Below, piece by piece: positions 15,566-23,045 of a stretch of 27,422 nucleotides of DNA. The position numbers were made by a program, and so were the translations under genes. How positions within the stretch are numbered: the first letter of the stretch is position 1; each line of letters opens with the position of its first letter. Source of the DNA: CAYMUC01 sp964471865 (GTDB lineage Bacteria; Actinomycetota; Acidimicrobiia; Acidimicrobiales; Ilumatobacteraceae); assembly GCA_964471865.1 (NCBI GenBank), contig CAYYHU010000026.1, positions 1 through 27,422 of the forward strand, written 5' to 3'. The notes under the pieces are model-generated. The model was not told the origin of the DNA, did no database searches, and saw only the letters and a list, made by a program, of their open reading frames with translations.

Positions 15566-16605
15566 CTTCGGGACCCACAGTCGCGGGCGATGCTGTCTCA
15601 CCCGAACCCGAGGGCGGGATCGAGATGACGTGTCGGGAGGCCGCGACCGAAGCCCTGCGGATGGCGTTGAGCGAGGACCCGACCGTCATCCTCATGGGTG
15701 AAGACGTCGGTGCTTACGGTGGGTGCTTCGCGGTGTCGGCTGATCTTCTCTCCGAGTTCGGTCCCGACCGCATCCGTGACACCCCCCTGTCCGAAGCCGG
15801 TTTCGTCGGTGCCGGGATCGGCGCCGCCATGGGCGGTCTCCATCCGATCGTGGAGATCATGACGGTCAACTTCTCGTTGCTGGCCCTCGACCAGGTCGTC
15901 AACAACGCAGCGACTGTGCGACACATGTCAGGAGGGCAGATCGCAGTCCCTCTCGTGATCCGCATCGCGACCGGAGGTGGACGCCAACTCGCGGCCCAAC
16001 ACTCCCATGCGCTCGAAGGATGGTTCGCCCATATCGTCGGACTGAAAGTCTGGGTACCGGGAACTGCCCAGGACTTTCGCTGGATGCTCCCCGCCGCCCT
16101 CGCCGATCCCGATCCGGTGATCGTGTTCGAACCCACCGCTCTCTATCCCACCGAGGGTCTCGTTCATCCCGAGAACCCCGGTCCTCATCCCGAGCGAGCG
16201 ATCCTGCGTCGCCATGGTGACGATCTCACGATGATCACCTATGGGTCGATGGTGCCCCTGGCTCTCGACTGCGCGGACTCCCTCGCCGAGGACGGTGTGG
16301 GTGCGGAGGTTCTCGATCTGCGCAGTCTGCGACCCCTCGACGATGCTGCGATCGCAGACTCGATACGACGAACCCATCGGGTCGTCGTGATCGATGAAGG
16401 ATGGCGTTCGGGGGGTATCTCGGCCGAGATCCTCGCCCGCATCGCGGAACGGTCACTGTACGAACTCGATGCCCCGGTGGCCCGGGTATGCGGACTCGAA
16501 GTCCCGACCCCCTATCCCGCTCATCTCGAGATCGCATCGCGTCCGTCCCGGGAGCGAGTTCTCGATGCCGCCCGCGGCGTTCTCGCCGCTCGCCTGGGCC
16601 CATGA
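15562..16605 (+). CDS. 2-oxoacid dehydrogenase E1 beta subunit
   Basis: A 347-residue transketolase-like E1beta, partner of the preceding E1alpha in an alpha2beta2 decarboxylase. Typical segments are M-G-E-D-V-G-A-Y-G-G, D-T-P-L-S-E-A-G-F-V-G-A-G-I-G-A-A, the Q-H-S-H-A-L-E-G-W-F region of the active-site loop, and the C-terminal D-L-R-S-L-R-P-L-D-D and D-E-G-W-R-S-G-G. The GTG at 15562 overlaps the E1alpha stop by 4 nt (GTGA). About 20 extra residues (T-S-G-P-T-V-A-G...) precede the usual family start, so the Met about 20 codons downstream (near 15626) is a possible alternative, although the overlap favours GTG. All expected motifs are present and no disruption is seen. Confidence 0.9.
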   Translation: MTSGPTVAGDAVSPEPEGGIEMTCREAATEALRMALSEDPTVILMGEDVGAYGGCFAVSADLLSEFGPDRIRDTPLSEAGFVGAGIGAAMGGLHPIVEIMTVNFSLLALDQVVNNAATVRHMSGGQIAVPLVIRIATGGGRQLAAQHSHALEGWFAHIVGLKVWVPGTAQDFRWMLPAALADPDPVIVFEPTALYPTEGLVHPENPGPHPERAILRRHGDDLTMITYGSMVPLALDCADSLAEDGVGAEVLDLRSLRPLDDAAIADSIRRTHRVVVIDEGWRSGGISAEILARIAERSLYELDAPVARVCGLEVPTPYPAHLEIASRPSRERVLDAARGVLAARLGP

Positions 16606-17960
16606 CCGAGTTTCGAATGCCGATTCTGGGCGCGGACATGGACGCCGGTGTGCTCACGCGATGGTTGGTCGCGCCGGGCGACCATCTGTCGCGAGGCGAC
16701 ATCGTGGCGGTGGTGGGAACCGACAAATCCGACATCGATGTCGAGGTCTTCCACGAGGGAATCGTGGACGAACTGTTGGTCGAGGAAGGAGCGAGGGTTC
16801 CCGTCGGCACCCCGATCGCTCGTATCGCTGCGGCCGAGACACCCGCTTCGACCTCGGAGGCCACCGATGGGCATCCCCCACCACGACCACCAGCCAACGA
16901 GACTCATCCGGCGTCTCGAATGAGTTCACCGGTTCTTCGGCGCTTGGCCCAGGACCAAGGGGTTGACGCAACCCGAGTTCGAGGGTCCGGACCGGGCGGA
17001 CGCGTCACCCGCGACGACATCGTCAAGAAGGACACGAGCCCTGGAGGGCGCCACCACGACGCGGCGCGACATCGCCCGATTCATCGCGCCGACAGTTCGG
17101 GGCCAACAGGTTCCCGGGCGGCGATCACCCCTCGAGCGCGCCGCCTGGCCATCGGAGCCGGCCGCAATCCCCTCGACTTCGTCTCCTCGGATCAGCCCGT
17201 GACGGCGTCCATGGTGCTCGCCGAGATCGCCTCCGCACCGCGGATGGGCTCGTCGCAACCGGGCGCGCCCGAGGAGACTCCAAGCGAACGAGGCCATCTC
17301 GCGGCCCTCATGACCAGGTCCTGGCGCGATATCCCCCATTTCCACGTCACGCGCCGGGTGGATCTCACTGCCATGGTCACCGAGATCGCCCGCTTCAACG
17401 ATGCCCGTCGTCCTGGTGATCGACTCCTCGCGGTGGCGGTGTTGTTGTGGGCGACCGCCCAAGCCGCACGCGACGTCGACGTGGTGAACGGCTGGTGGGA
17501 AGCCGAGCGTCACCGAACTCACCCCGTCGTCGATCTGGGGATCGTCGTGGCGCGGCGCAATCGGGGACTCACCGTCGTCACGGTGCCCCATGCCGAGACA
17601 GCAACACCGGCCGACATGATGCGATCACTGGATGCGGCTGTGGAACGAGTTCGACGCGGGCGGCTCCGCAGCCGCGATGTCGCACCGGCCTCGCTGACCG
17701 TGACCGCGATGGGTGATCTCGGTGCCGACATGGTGTCGGGAGTGATTCACCCTCCTCAGGTCGCACTCATCGGACTGGGTCGAATCCACGACGCAGCCAT
17801 GGTGCGCGCCGGCGAGATCACCAGCGCCCCCGTCATCGACGTGACCGTGGCAGGCGATCACCGAGCCCTCGACGGCCTCGACGCCGCTCGCTTCCTCGAG
17901 CGTTTCGTTCACCATCTCGATCATCTCGACCTCGACTCGACCACCGCGAGGATCCCATGA
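16602..17960 (+). CDS. Dihydrolipoamide acyltransferase E2 of a 2-oxoacid dehydrogenase
   Basis: A 452-residue E2 with one lipoyl domain (residues ~1-75; lipoylated Lys in G-T-D-K-S-D-I-D-V-E), a Pro/His-rich linker, an E1/E3-binding domain (~107-142: S-S-P-V-L-R-R-L-A to G-P-G-G-R-V-T-R-D-D-I-V) and the acyltransferase core (~215-452) with catalytic H-R-A-L-D-G. It takes the acyl group from E1 through the lipoyl arm and normally hands it to CoA. The ATG at 16602 overlaps the E1beta stop (ATGA) and its own stop overlaps the acyl carrier protein start. The peripheral-subunit-binding domain is kept although no E3 gene is in the window, so E3 must be supplied from elsewhere. Confidence 0.9.
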   Translation: MTEFRMPILGADMDAGVLTRWLVAPGDHLSRGDIVAVVGTDKSDIDVEVFHEGIVDELLVEEGARVPVGTPIARIAAAETPASTSEATDGHPPPRPPANETHPASRMSSPVLRRLAQDQGVDATRVRGSGPGGRVTRDDIVKKDTSPGGRHHDAARHRPIHRADSSGPTGSRAAITPRARRLAIGAGRNPLDFVSSDQPVTASMVLAEIASAPRMGSSQPGAPEETPSERGHLAALMTRSWRDIPHFHVTRRVDLTAMVTEIARFNDARRPGDRLLAVAVLLWATAQAARDVDVVNGWWEAERHRTHPVVDLGIVVARRNRGLTVVTVPHAETATPADMMRSLDAAVERVRRGRLRSRDVAPASLTVTAMGDLGADMVSGVIHPPQVALIGLGRIHDAAMVRAGEITSAPVIDVTVAGDHRALDGLDAARFLERFVHHLDHLDLDSTTARIP

Positions 17961-18211
17961 CCCCTGATGACGCCCGACGACTCGTCGACGACGCTCTACG
18001 CGACATCGCTCCCGAACTCGATCCCACCGATCTCGGCCCCGAGGATCCGCTGCGTGACACCGCCCGGCTCGATTCGTTCGACTTCTTACATCTGCTCGCC
18101 GCCATCGACGAGCGCTGCGCACTCACGATCCCCGAAGCCGACTATCCCCAGGTCGCCACCTACCGGGATCTCGTCGCCTACGTCGCCGCGGCAGTCGAGT
18201 CCCGTCGCTGA
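17957..18211 (+). CDS. Acyl carrier protein
   Basis: An 84-residue protein with the four-helix acyl-carrier pattern: D-P-T-D-L-G-P-E-D-P-L-R-D in loop 1, L-D-S-F-D-F-L-H-L-L with the phosphopantetheine-accepting Ser at ~40, and I-P-E-A-D-Y-P-Q-V-A-T-Y-R-D-L at helix 3. The usual D-S-L is D-S-F. It is coupled to E2 by an ATGA overlap, so it belongs to the dehydrogenase operon rather than to a fatty-acid synthase cluster; no ketosynthase or fab gene is nearby. A likely but unproven role is as an acyl acceptor or donor working with E2 or the ligase. Its 3' end overlaps the opposing GNAT gene by 34 bp. Confidence 0.85.
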   Translation: MTPDDARRLVDDALRDIAPELDPTDLGPEDPLRDTARLDSFDFLHLLAAIDERCALTIPEADYPQVATYRDLVAYVAAAVESRR

Positions 18212-19032
18212 GCGAGACCGGCGAGAAAGTCCTCGACACCAGATCCAGGTGCGAGCACCCACCGCTTCGCGTCCCGATGCCGACTGATCAACTCGGCCGT
18301 TTCGGCCGCGTCGGGGTCGGTGGCGACGATGATCGCATCGGCACCGTGCGCAAGTGGACATGGCTGACCACGAAGAACGGGACAGTCCTGATGGGGATGG
18401 CGACCGGGGCCCCCACACACCATCACCGTGATGCCGGAACGCACTGCCGCCATGGCATCACCCCATGACCGCAGCCCACCTTCGACGAGGACTCGCCCAC
18501 CATCCGTACCGGGCGGCCAGGATGGAATCGAACGATCCGTCGCCACGACGAGACGAAGAGTCGTGGGATCATCGCCGAGTTCGACGACCCCACCTCGAGC
18601 CTCGATGATGGAACGCATGGCGGTGTTCGTCGCCAAGGTGTCCACGACCACGCGGATGATCCCTACCCTGGCCGCAGCAGCGAGCACGAGGTCCACCAGA
18701 AATGGTCCGAGCCAGCCGCGCCACTGGGGATCGACGGCGATTGCGAGTTCACCGGTGTCGTCGCCACTGCGGGCCACACCGACTTCGGCGATGACCGCGT
18801 CGGGGTCTGAGTCCTCTCCCGCGATGACGATCAGCACCACGCCCCCGTGGCGGTTCTGATCCACCCAGGTCGCGATGACTCGGAGATCGGGTTGGCCACC
18901 GGTGAAGAAGCGTCGATGGACGTCGCGACGATCGAGACGCTGATAGAGCCGGGCCAGTCGGTCGACATCGGTGAGTCGAGCCTCACGGATCACGAGGCGA
19001 ACATCCCCCGCGGTGACGGTCCTGGGCTCCAT
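18178..19032 (-). CDS. GNAT acetyltransferase with extra Cys/His-rich C-terminal region
   Basis: About 284 residues from ATG 19032 (two in-frame GTG codons lie just upstream). Residues ~15-165 form a GNAT domain. The opening R-E-A-R-L-T-D-V-D-R-L-A-R-L-Y...H-R-R-F-F resembles the Pat-type protein acetyltransferase pattern, and W-R-G-W-L-G-P-F-L sits where acetyl-CoA binds. The C-terminal ~100 residues contain a compact Cys/His set, V-C-G-G-P-G-R-H-P-H-Q-D-C-P and G-Q-P-C-P-L-A-H, then A-D-A-I-I-V-A-T-D-P-D, which could bind a metal; I do not recognise that part. It meets the acsA-dehydrogenase-ACP operon tail to tail. Since AcuA/Pat enzymes acetylate the AcsA catalytic Lys, it may regulate the ligase, which is inference. 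Confidence 0.75.
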   Translation of the reverse strand: MEPRTVTAGDVRLVIREARLTDVDRLARLYQRLDRRDVHRRFFTGGQPDLRVIATWVDQNRHGGVVLIVIAGEDSDPDAVIAEVGVARSGDDTGELAIAVDPQWRGWLGPFLVDLVLAAAARVGIIRVVVDTLATNTAMRSIIEARGGVVELGDDPTTLRLVVATDRSIPSWPPGTDGGRVLVEGGLRSWGDAMAAVRSGITVMVCGGPGRHPHQDCPVLRGQPCPLAHGADAIIVATDPDAAETAELISRHRDAKRWVLAPGSGVEDFLAGLAQRRDSTAAAT

Positions 19033-19115
19033 CACCACAATGCAGGTTCGTTGCGTCCGAGACGTCCAGCACCATGAGACCCCCGAACCTCAGGACACTG
19101 GACCCGGCGAACGCG

Positions 19116-20072
19116 TCAGATCACGACTCGAACTCGACCTACACGCTGTCCTGCGCCCAGAACCGGTGGGGACACGAGCTCGTCGAGATCCTCTGGTATC
19201 GGCACAGTGAGATCTCGCAGCAGTGCCACCGCTACGAGAGCACTCGCTCGCGTCGCGCCATCGGCGATCTTGACGCCCACGGCCGGGCCGCCGGGAACTG
19301 CGGCGACGAACACGCCTTCGGCTCCATCCTTCGCGATCAATTCCCCCACCGCGCCCATGAGGATCGTCGCGGCTCGTTGGGGGCCAGCGACCAGATCGGG
19401 AAAGGAGGTCATCGCCGCATGAACCTGACCTCGATCCGATGCAATCTGAGCCACTGCTGTCACGAGCCCGAGCAACGGGACCATAGGAGCAGGAGCTCCA
19501 CATCCGTCGACCCCGACATGATCGATATGGCCACCGCATCGAGTGGCGATGGCGTCGAGGATGTGGCGCTGCACCGGGTGATCGACGTTCAGATAGTTCT
19601 GCGTCGGCCAATCGCACTGGACACAGGTCGCCAGCATTCCCGCATGCTTCCCCGAGCAGTTCATCGCCAGCCGAGAGCGGGATCCTCCCTGAGCCAGCAA
19701 CGCCTCAGCCGCGTGACGATCCAGGGGGAGATCTTCAGGGGTTCTGAGATCGCTGTGGTCCAGACCGGCGGCGGCCAACAGTGAGGTGACAACCTCGAGG
19801 TGTCGAGGGGACCCGTCATGGCTGGCACACACCAGCGCCAGTTGCTCATCGGTGACCTCGAGTCCGAGTTCGATCAGGGCCTGAGCTTGGATCGGCTTGA
19901 AAGCGGAGCGTGCGTAGATCGGGATGTTCGGATCTCCCCAGGACCGCGCCACAGACCCATCGGGGTTCAACGTGACCGCCAGACCGTGATGTTCGGATTC
20001 GATACGGCCGTTTCGTTCGACCACGGCCACACGGACTGTGGCCCCCTCGAGACCCCGGTCATCGCTCGCCAC
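19116..20072 (-). CDS. L-asparaginase II (Rhizobium etli type)
   Basis: At 318 residues, this is a member of the PF06089 asparaginase family, which is unrelated to E. coli AnsB and hydrolyses L-asparagine to aspartate and ammonia. Typical motifs are R-S-A-F-K-P-I-Q-A (residues ~55-63), C-A-S-H-D-G-S (active-site Ser-His-Asp region), M-N-C-S-G-K-H-A-G-M-L, and a C-terminal G-V-K-I-A-D-G. There is no signal peptide, so it is probably cytosolic. The GTG at 20072 is the longest start. A GGAGG lies ~16 nt upstream, rather far, so a slightly different start or leaderless translation is possible. The gene stands alone, with no ammonium or asparagine transporter beside it. Confidence 0.9.
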   Translation of the reverse strand: MASDDRGLEGATVRVAVVERNGRIESEHHGLAVTLNPDGSVARSWGDPNIPIYARSAFKPIQAQALIELGLEVTDEQLALVCASHDGSPRHLEVVTSLLAAAGLDHSDLRTPEDLPLDRHAAEALLAQGGSRSRLAMNCSGKHAGMLATCVQCDWPTQNYLNVDHPVQRHILDAIATRCGGHIDHVGVDGCGAPAPMVPLLGLVTAVAQIASDRGQVHAAMTSFPDLVAGPQRAATILMGAVGELIAKDGAEGVFVAAVPGGPAVGVKIADGATRASALVAVALLRDLTVPIPEDLDELVSPPVLGAGQRVGRVRVVI

Positions 20073-20244
20073 GGCGCCGCAGCGTATACCTCCGTCTGGG
20101 CGGGAGTGGCTCGATCGACCGTGGGTCGATGACGATGGCTCGGCGTCTCGCCCCTGTCGACGCTCGAGGCGGCCTGCACACCGGGGCGATCACGACTAGG
20201 TTGGCCCTGCTGGCTGCGGTCAGTGGACGAACCACAACGACCCG

Positions 20245-20250
20245 AGGAGG
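20245..20250 (+). promoter_or_regulatory. Ribosome binding site fixing the small helix-hairpin-helix gene start
   Basis: A perfect AGGAGG four bases before the ATG at 20255 decides that start over the longer open frame beginning at 20129. Confidence 0.75.
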
Positions 20251-20254
20251 TTCC

Positions 20255-20590
20255 ATGCCCCGCGACGATCTCACCACCCTTCCCATGGTCGATGAGGCGA
20301 TGGCCGAAAAGCTCAAAGCTGCCGGTTTTCGCGATATCGACGGTGTCGCCGTCTCGACGCCGAAGGCGTTGATGGTGGCCGGTTTCGACGAAACCACCGC
20401 CACTGAACTCCATGCCGCGGCGGCAGAGCACCGCGAGAAGCATCACGTCAAGCCGACGCTGAGCGAAAAAGAAGAACCAGGAATGGTCAAGTCGACGATG
20501 AGCACCGTGGCCACAGCAGCCAAGAAGCGTGGGCAGTTCATGGCCAAGGGCAAGGTCCGCCAGGCCTGGTTGAAAATTCGACCGTTCTGA
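20255..20590 (+). CDS. Small helix-hairpin-helix-like protein with basic tail
   Basis: A 111-residue protein. Residues ~8-55 have two helix-hairpin-helix-like units: L-P-M-V-D-E-A-M-A-E-K-L-K-A-A-G-F then I-D-G-V-A-V-S-T-P-K-A-L-M-V-A-G-F, the pattern seen in RadA/Rad51 N-termini and RNA polymerase alpha C-terminal domains. A charged linker and a strongly basic tail (K-K-R-G-Q-F-M-A-K-G-K-V-R-Q-A-W) follow. This suggests DNA binding or a protein-interaction role, with no known partner here. The start is set by a perfect AGGAGG. It is monocistronic and ends at a strong hairpin. The precise function is not assigned. Confidence 0.75.
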   Translation: MPRDDLTTLPMVDEAMAEKLKAAGFRDIDGVAVSTPKALMVAGFDETTATELHAAAAEHREKHHVKPTLSEKEEPGMVKSTMSTVATAAKKRGQFMAKGKVRQAWLKIRPF

Positions 20591-20591
20591 A

Positions 20592-20619
20592 CCCGACCCG
20601 GTGAGATCACCGGGTCGGG
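20592..20619. terminator. Perfect hairpin between convergent genes, probable bidirectional terminator
   Basis: A 13-bp perfect inverted repeat, CCCGACCCGGTGA and its reverse complement, separated by GA, starts directly after the stop at 20590 and 14 bp before the opposing SDR stop. There is no T-run on either side, so it is a GC-rich stem of the kind common in high-GC bacteria. It probably ends transcription from both directions. Confidence 0.7.
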
Positions 20620-20632
20620 CGCAACTGAACGA

Positions 20633-21589
20633 TCAGAAACTCGAACGCTCTCCGACGAGTTCCTCTGACAACGTCCACAGACGCTGGGCCGCCTCGGGAT
20701 CGAGCGCGAAGGGTCGAACTCCGATCACCGTCGAGGTCTCCTCGATGGGAGCGATGCCACAGTCCTCGAGATACACGCCTCCGACGCCGTCAAGCTCGGG
20801 GGCGGTGGCGGTGTACACGCTCGTCGCCGCCCCGGCCTCGACCGATTTGAACACCAGTTCAGCAGGGTCGCGCTGGTTGACCGCGGCGAAGTCTTCCTCG
20901 GTGAGGTGACGTCCCAGATCCGTCATGATCACGCCAGGGTGAACGGCATTGGCGCGCACCCCGCGCTCAGCGAGACGACGATCGGCTTCGACGGCGAAGA
21001 GGATGTTCGCCGTCTTGGACTGCCCGTACGCAATCCACTTGTCATAGGGACGTTCGCGGTAGTTCGGATCCTCGAAGACGACCGGCGAGCGATGATGGGC
21101 CCGGGAACTCAATGCCACGATGCGAGCGTTGCCGCTTGCGAGCAGCGATGGCGCGATCAACAGGGTCAACAAGAAGTGGCCGAGGTGATTGGTGCCGAAC
21201 TGGGTTTCGAATCCGTCCTGGGTGACTCCCTGAGGGCAGGCCATGACCCCGGCGTTGGTGATCACCACATCGAGAACCGGAGTCGAGTCCACGACCTCAG
21301 CAGCGAAGCGTCTCACGCTCGCCAAGGAATCCAACTCGAGGACCCCTCCTCGAATCTGCTCAGAGCCGGTCGCAGCACGCAGACGAGCCACGGCATCATC
21401 GACTTTGTCGGTAGCCCGAGCCGTGATGATCACCTCGGCACCGGCTCCCGCCAGGGTGCGCGCCGTCTCGTATCCGAGCCCCCCCGAGGCGCCGGTGACG
21501 AGAACCCGCCGCCCCGTGAGGTCGAGACCGTCGATGACCTCAGCGGTGGTGGTGTCGTGGCCAAAGGCCGACCTGTCGATCTGGGTCAT
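20633..21589 (-). CDS. Short-chain dehydrogenase/reductase (retinol dehydrogenase-like)
   Basis: At 318 residues from ATG 21589, chosen because GGGAGGA lies just upstream, this is a Rossmann-fold SDR. The cofactor motif T-G-A-S-G-G-L-G is near residue 31, and N-A-G is in V-I-T-N-A-G-V. The catalytic Ser lies in V-A-L-S-S-R-A-H and the Y-x-x-x-K in Y-G-Q-S-K-T-A-N. The layout, with an S-R-A-H-H loop and a long C-terminal substrate part, fits the retinol-dehydrogenase/WWOX-like group of NADP(H) oxidoreductases. The substrate is unknown. It lies upstream-opposed to no operon partner: the lipoprotein gene on the same strand starts 70 bp before its start codon and could share a transcript. Confidence 0.85.
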   Translation of the reverse strand: MTQIDRSAFGHDTTTAEVIDGLDLTGRRVLVTGASGGLGYETARTLAGAGAEVIITARATDKVDDAVARLRAATGSEQIRGGVLELDSLASVRRFAAEVVDSTPVLDVVITNAGVMACPQGVTQDGFETQFGTNHLGHFLLTLLIAPSLLASGNARIVALSSRAHHRSPVVFEDPNYRERPYDKWIAYGQSKTANILFAVEADRRLAERGVRANAVHPGVIMTDLGRHLTEEDFAAVNQRDPAELVFKSVEAGAATSVYTATAPELDGVGGVYLEDCGIAPIEETSTVIGVRPFALDPEAAQRLWTLSEELVGERSSF

Positions 21590-21658
21590 GGTTCCTCCCG
21601 TTGTCCTCGCCCACTGTGCCACGGGGTGACGGGTCGGATACGAACTCCAGCGCTCGCC

Positions 21659-22006
21659 TCAGGAACCGAGTTCCTCCACGGCTCGCGCGATCCAGGTGTC
21701 CAGGGTCCCCGTCTCGATGGCCACGGCGGCCTGATCGACCTCGGCGGGAGCGACGACTCCGCCGGCGACTCCCGATTCGACATCACCCGCTGCGAGCAAC
21801 ACCGCCGCCAAGACGACACCGATTGCCTCGGGAGCCTCCTCGGCGCCATCAGGCGCGATGGTCGTCGACTCCACAGAGTTCGTGGGAGTCACGGTCGTGA
21901 CAGGAGACGTCGTGGTGGTGATCGTGTCATCACTCGCATCGTTTCCACATCCGGTGAGGACCGCAACGATGAACAGCCCACTGATGAAGCGACGGGCACG
22001 CATCAT
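21659..22006 (-). CDS. Small lipoprotein, hypothetical
   Basis: A 115-residue protein. The n-region M-M-R-A-R-R-F is followed by a hydrophobic core and a lipobox V-L-T-G-C with the modified Cys at ~20. A Thr-rich linker follows (T-I-T-T-T-T-S-P-V-T-T-V-T), as often seen in actinobacterial lipoproteins, then a hydrophobic/Ala-rich stretch (~62-92). It is expected on the outer face of the membrane. A strong AGGAGG (22014-22019) lies inside the 3' end of the upstream gene, and the two frames overlap by 4 nt (ATGA), so it is co-translated with the secreted repeat protein. The function is unknown. Confidence 0.75.
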   Translation of the reverse strand: MMRARRFISGLFIVAVLTGCGNDASDDTITTTTSPVTTVTPTNSVESTTIAPDGAEEAPEAIGVVLAAVLLAAGDVESGVAGGVVAPAEVDQAAVAIETGTLDTWIARAVEELGS

Positions 22007-22914
22007 GGCCCTACCTCCTCGACTCGCGCTGATCGATCGTCATCGACCTCGTCTCGGTCCTCCGGTCCCGATGTGACTGGACCTGACGTAGCAGGACCTG
22101 ACGTGACCGGACCTGGCGTGACTGGATCTGACGTGAACGCCTGGGAGATCGGCGGACCCGACGTGGCTGGTCCCGACGTGGCTGGCCCCGATGTCGCTGG
22201 ACCCGAGGTGCCCGGCGAGGACGTCGTCGATCCCGGAACGCTGCTCGGCACCGATGGTGGCTGTCCGAGTCCTTCGAGGGCTCCAAGACGATCGCGGATC
22301 CGATCCCGGTCGAGGAGCGGGTCCCCATCGAACACTGGATCCCGGTCACGTTCGAGGAGTCTCAGGCGATCCATCGCCCGCTCGTACACCCCGCCGAGAG
22401 CATCGAGAACCCGGGACCGAGCCGGTTCGGTGAAGTCCTCGGCATCTCCGATGCGCTCACGCCAGGTCTCGAGCAGTCGTTCGGCATGGCGAACCTGAAG
22501 CCGTGCCGCCAACTGGCGGACACATTCGGGTCCCGACGCCGACACCGTGGGCCCGGTGTACTGCTGACGACACATGCTGCGCTCCTGGGCGAACCCCTGG
22601 GCGGCGTCTCTCCACTCGGGGGCCACGTCTCGCCACCACTGCAGACGCTCCATCCACTGCGTGGGACCAGCCGGCACCTCGACCGATCCGGGTGGCCAGG
22701 CATCGACGTCACGCGCCCAGATGGCGAGTTCACCCAGGTGGTTGCGTACCACCAGGGGAACGTCGGTGGCCCCGGCGGCGGTGAGCACCTCGCTGATCCT
22801 CGCAAGTTCCTCATCGTCGACTTGAGCATCCACAGGTGCAAGTCGGGGCATCCCGATAAGCGTCGCAACGAGAACTGCACTCATGAGCCCGATCATTCGT
22901 CGTCGTGACCGCAA
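22003..22914 (-). CDS. Secreted protein with Thr-Ser-Gly-Pro pentapeptide repeats
   Basis: A 303-residue protein starting at TTG 22914, supported by AGGAGGA six bases upstream. The signal peptide is M-R-S-R-R-R then a hydrophobic stretch ending in A-P-V-D-A, with cleavage probably before Gln31. The mature domain (~31-215) is helical and charged, with two Cys (in S-M-C-R-Q-Q and P-E-C-V-R-Q) that may form a disulfide. Residues ~235-284 are ten copies of a T-S-G-P-x-like pentapeptide, an extended linker or wall-spanning segment, and the tail is acidic. It is coupled to the lipoprotein gene by a 4-nt overlap. I do not recognise the helical domain. Confidence 0.75.
   Translation of the reverse strand: MRSRRRMIGLMSAVLVATLIGMPRLAPVDAQVDDEELARISEVLTAAGATDVPLVVRNHLGELAIWARDVDAWPPGSVEVPAGPTQWMERLQWWRDVAPEWRDAAQGFAQERSMCRQQYTGPTVSASGPECVRQLAARLQVRHAERLLETWRERIGDAEDFTEPARSRVLDALGGVYERAMDRLRLLERDRDPVFDGDPLLDRDRIRDRLGALEGLGQPPSVPSSVPGSTTSSPGTSGPATSGPATSGPATSGPPISQAFTSDPVTPGPVTSGPATSGPVTSGPEDRDEVDDDRSARVEEVGP
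22064..22213. repeat. 15-bp tandem repeat, ten units, in the secreted-protein gene
   Basis: Ten consecutive 15-bp units, of which nine follow the pattern GGACCTGACGTGACT with a few substitutions each. Unit six has diverged strongly. The period keeps the reading frame and encodes T-S-G-P-x pentapeptides. Copy number could vary between strains. Confidence 0.85.
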
Positions 22915-22920
22915 TGGACA

Positions 22921-22927
22921 TCCTCCT
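22921..22927 (-). promoter_or_regulatory. Ribosome binding site supporting the TTG start at 22914
   Basis: AGGAGGA on the minus strand six bases before TTG 22914. The internal ATG at 22896 has no comparable site, so this decides the rare start. Confidence 0.6.
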
Positions 22928-23045
22928 CATCGACGTCGCTTCGGTTCCCAGCCATCGAGCGACGCTAAAGAGGCCGCACCGGTGACACCACAGGCCTCGA
23001 GCCCGGCACCCCGAGGTCCTCGGGCCCAGCCCCTAGGGTGGGATC

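Noticed and set aside
22064..22213. CRISPR-like direct repeats
   Set aside because: The units are 15 bp, contiguous and without spacers, and they encode an in-frame pentapeptide repeat.
20906..22498. 530-residue plus-strand frame with G-P-D-V-A-G-P-D-V repeats
   Set aside because: It runs antisense through the SDR, lipoprotein and secreted-protein genes, which all have clear motifs, signal sequences and ribosome binding sites. Its repeats are the complement of the 15-bp tandem repeat.
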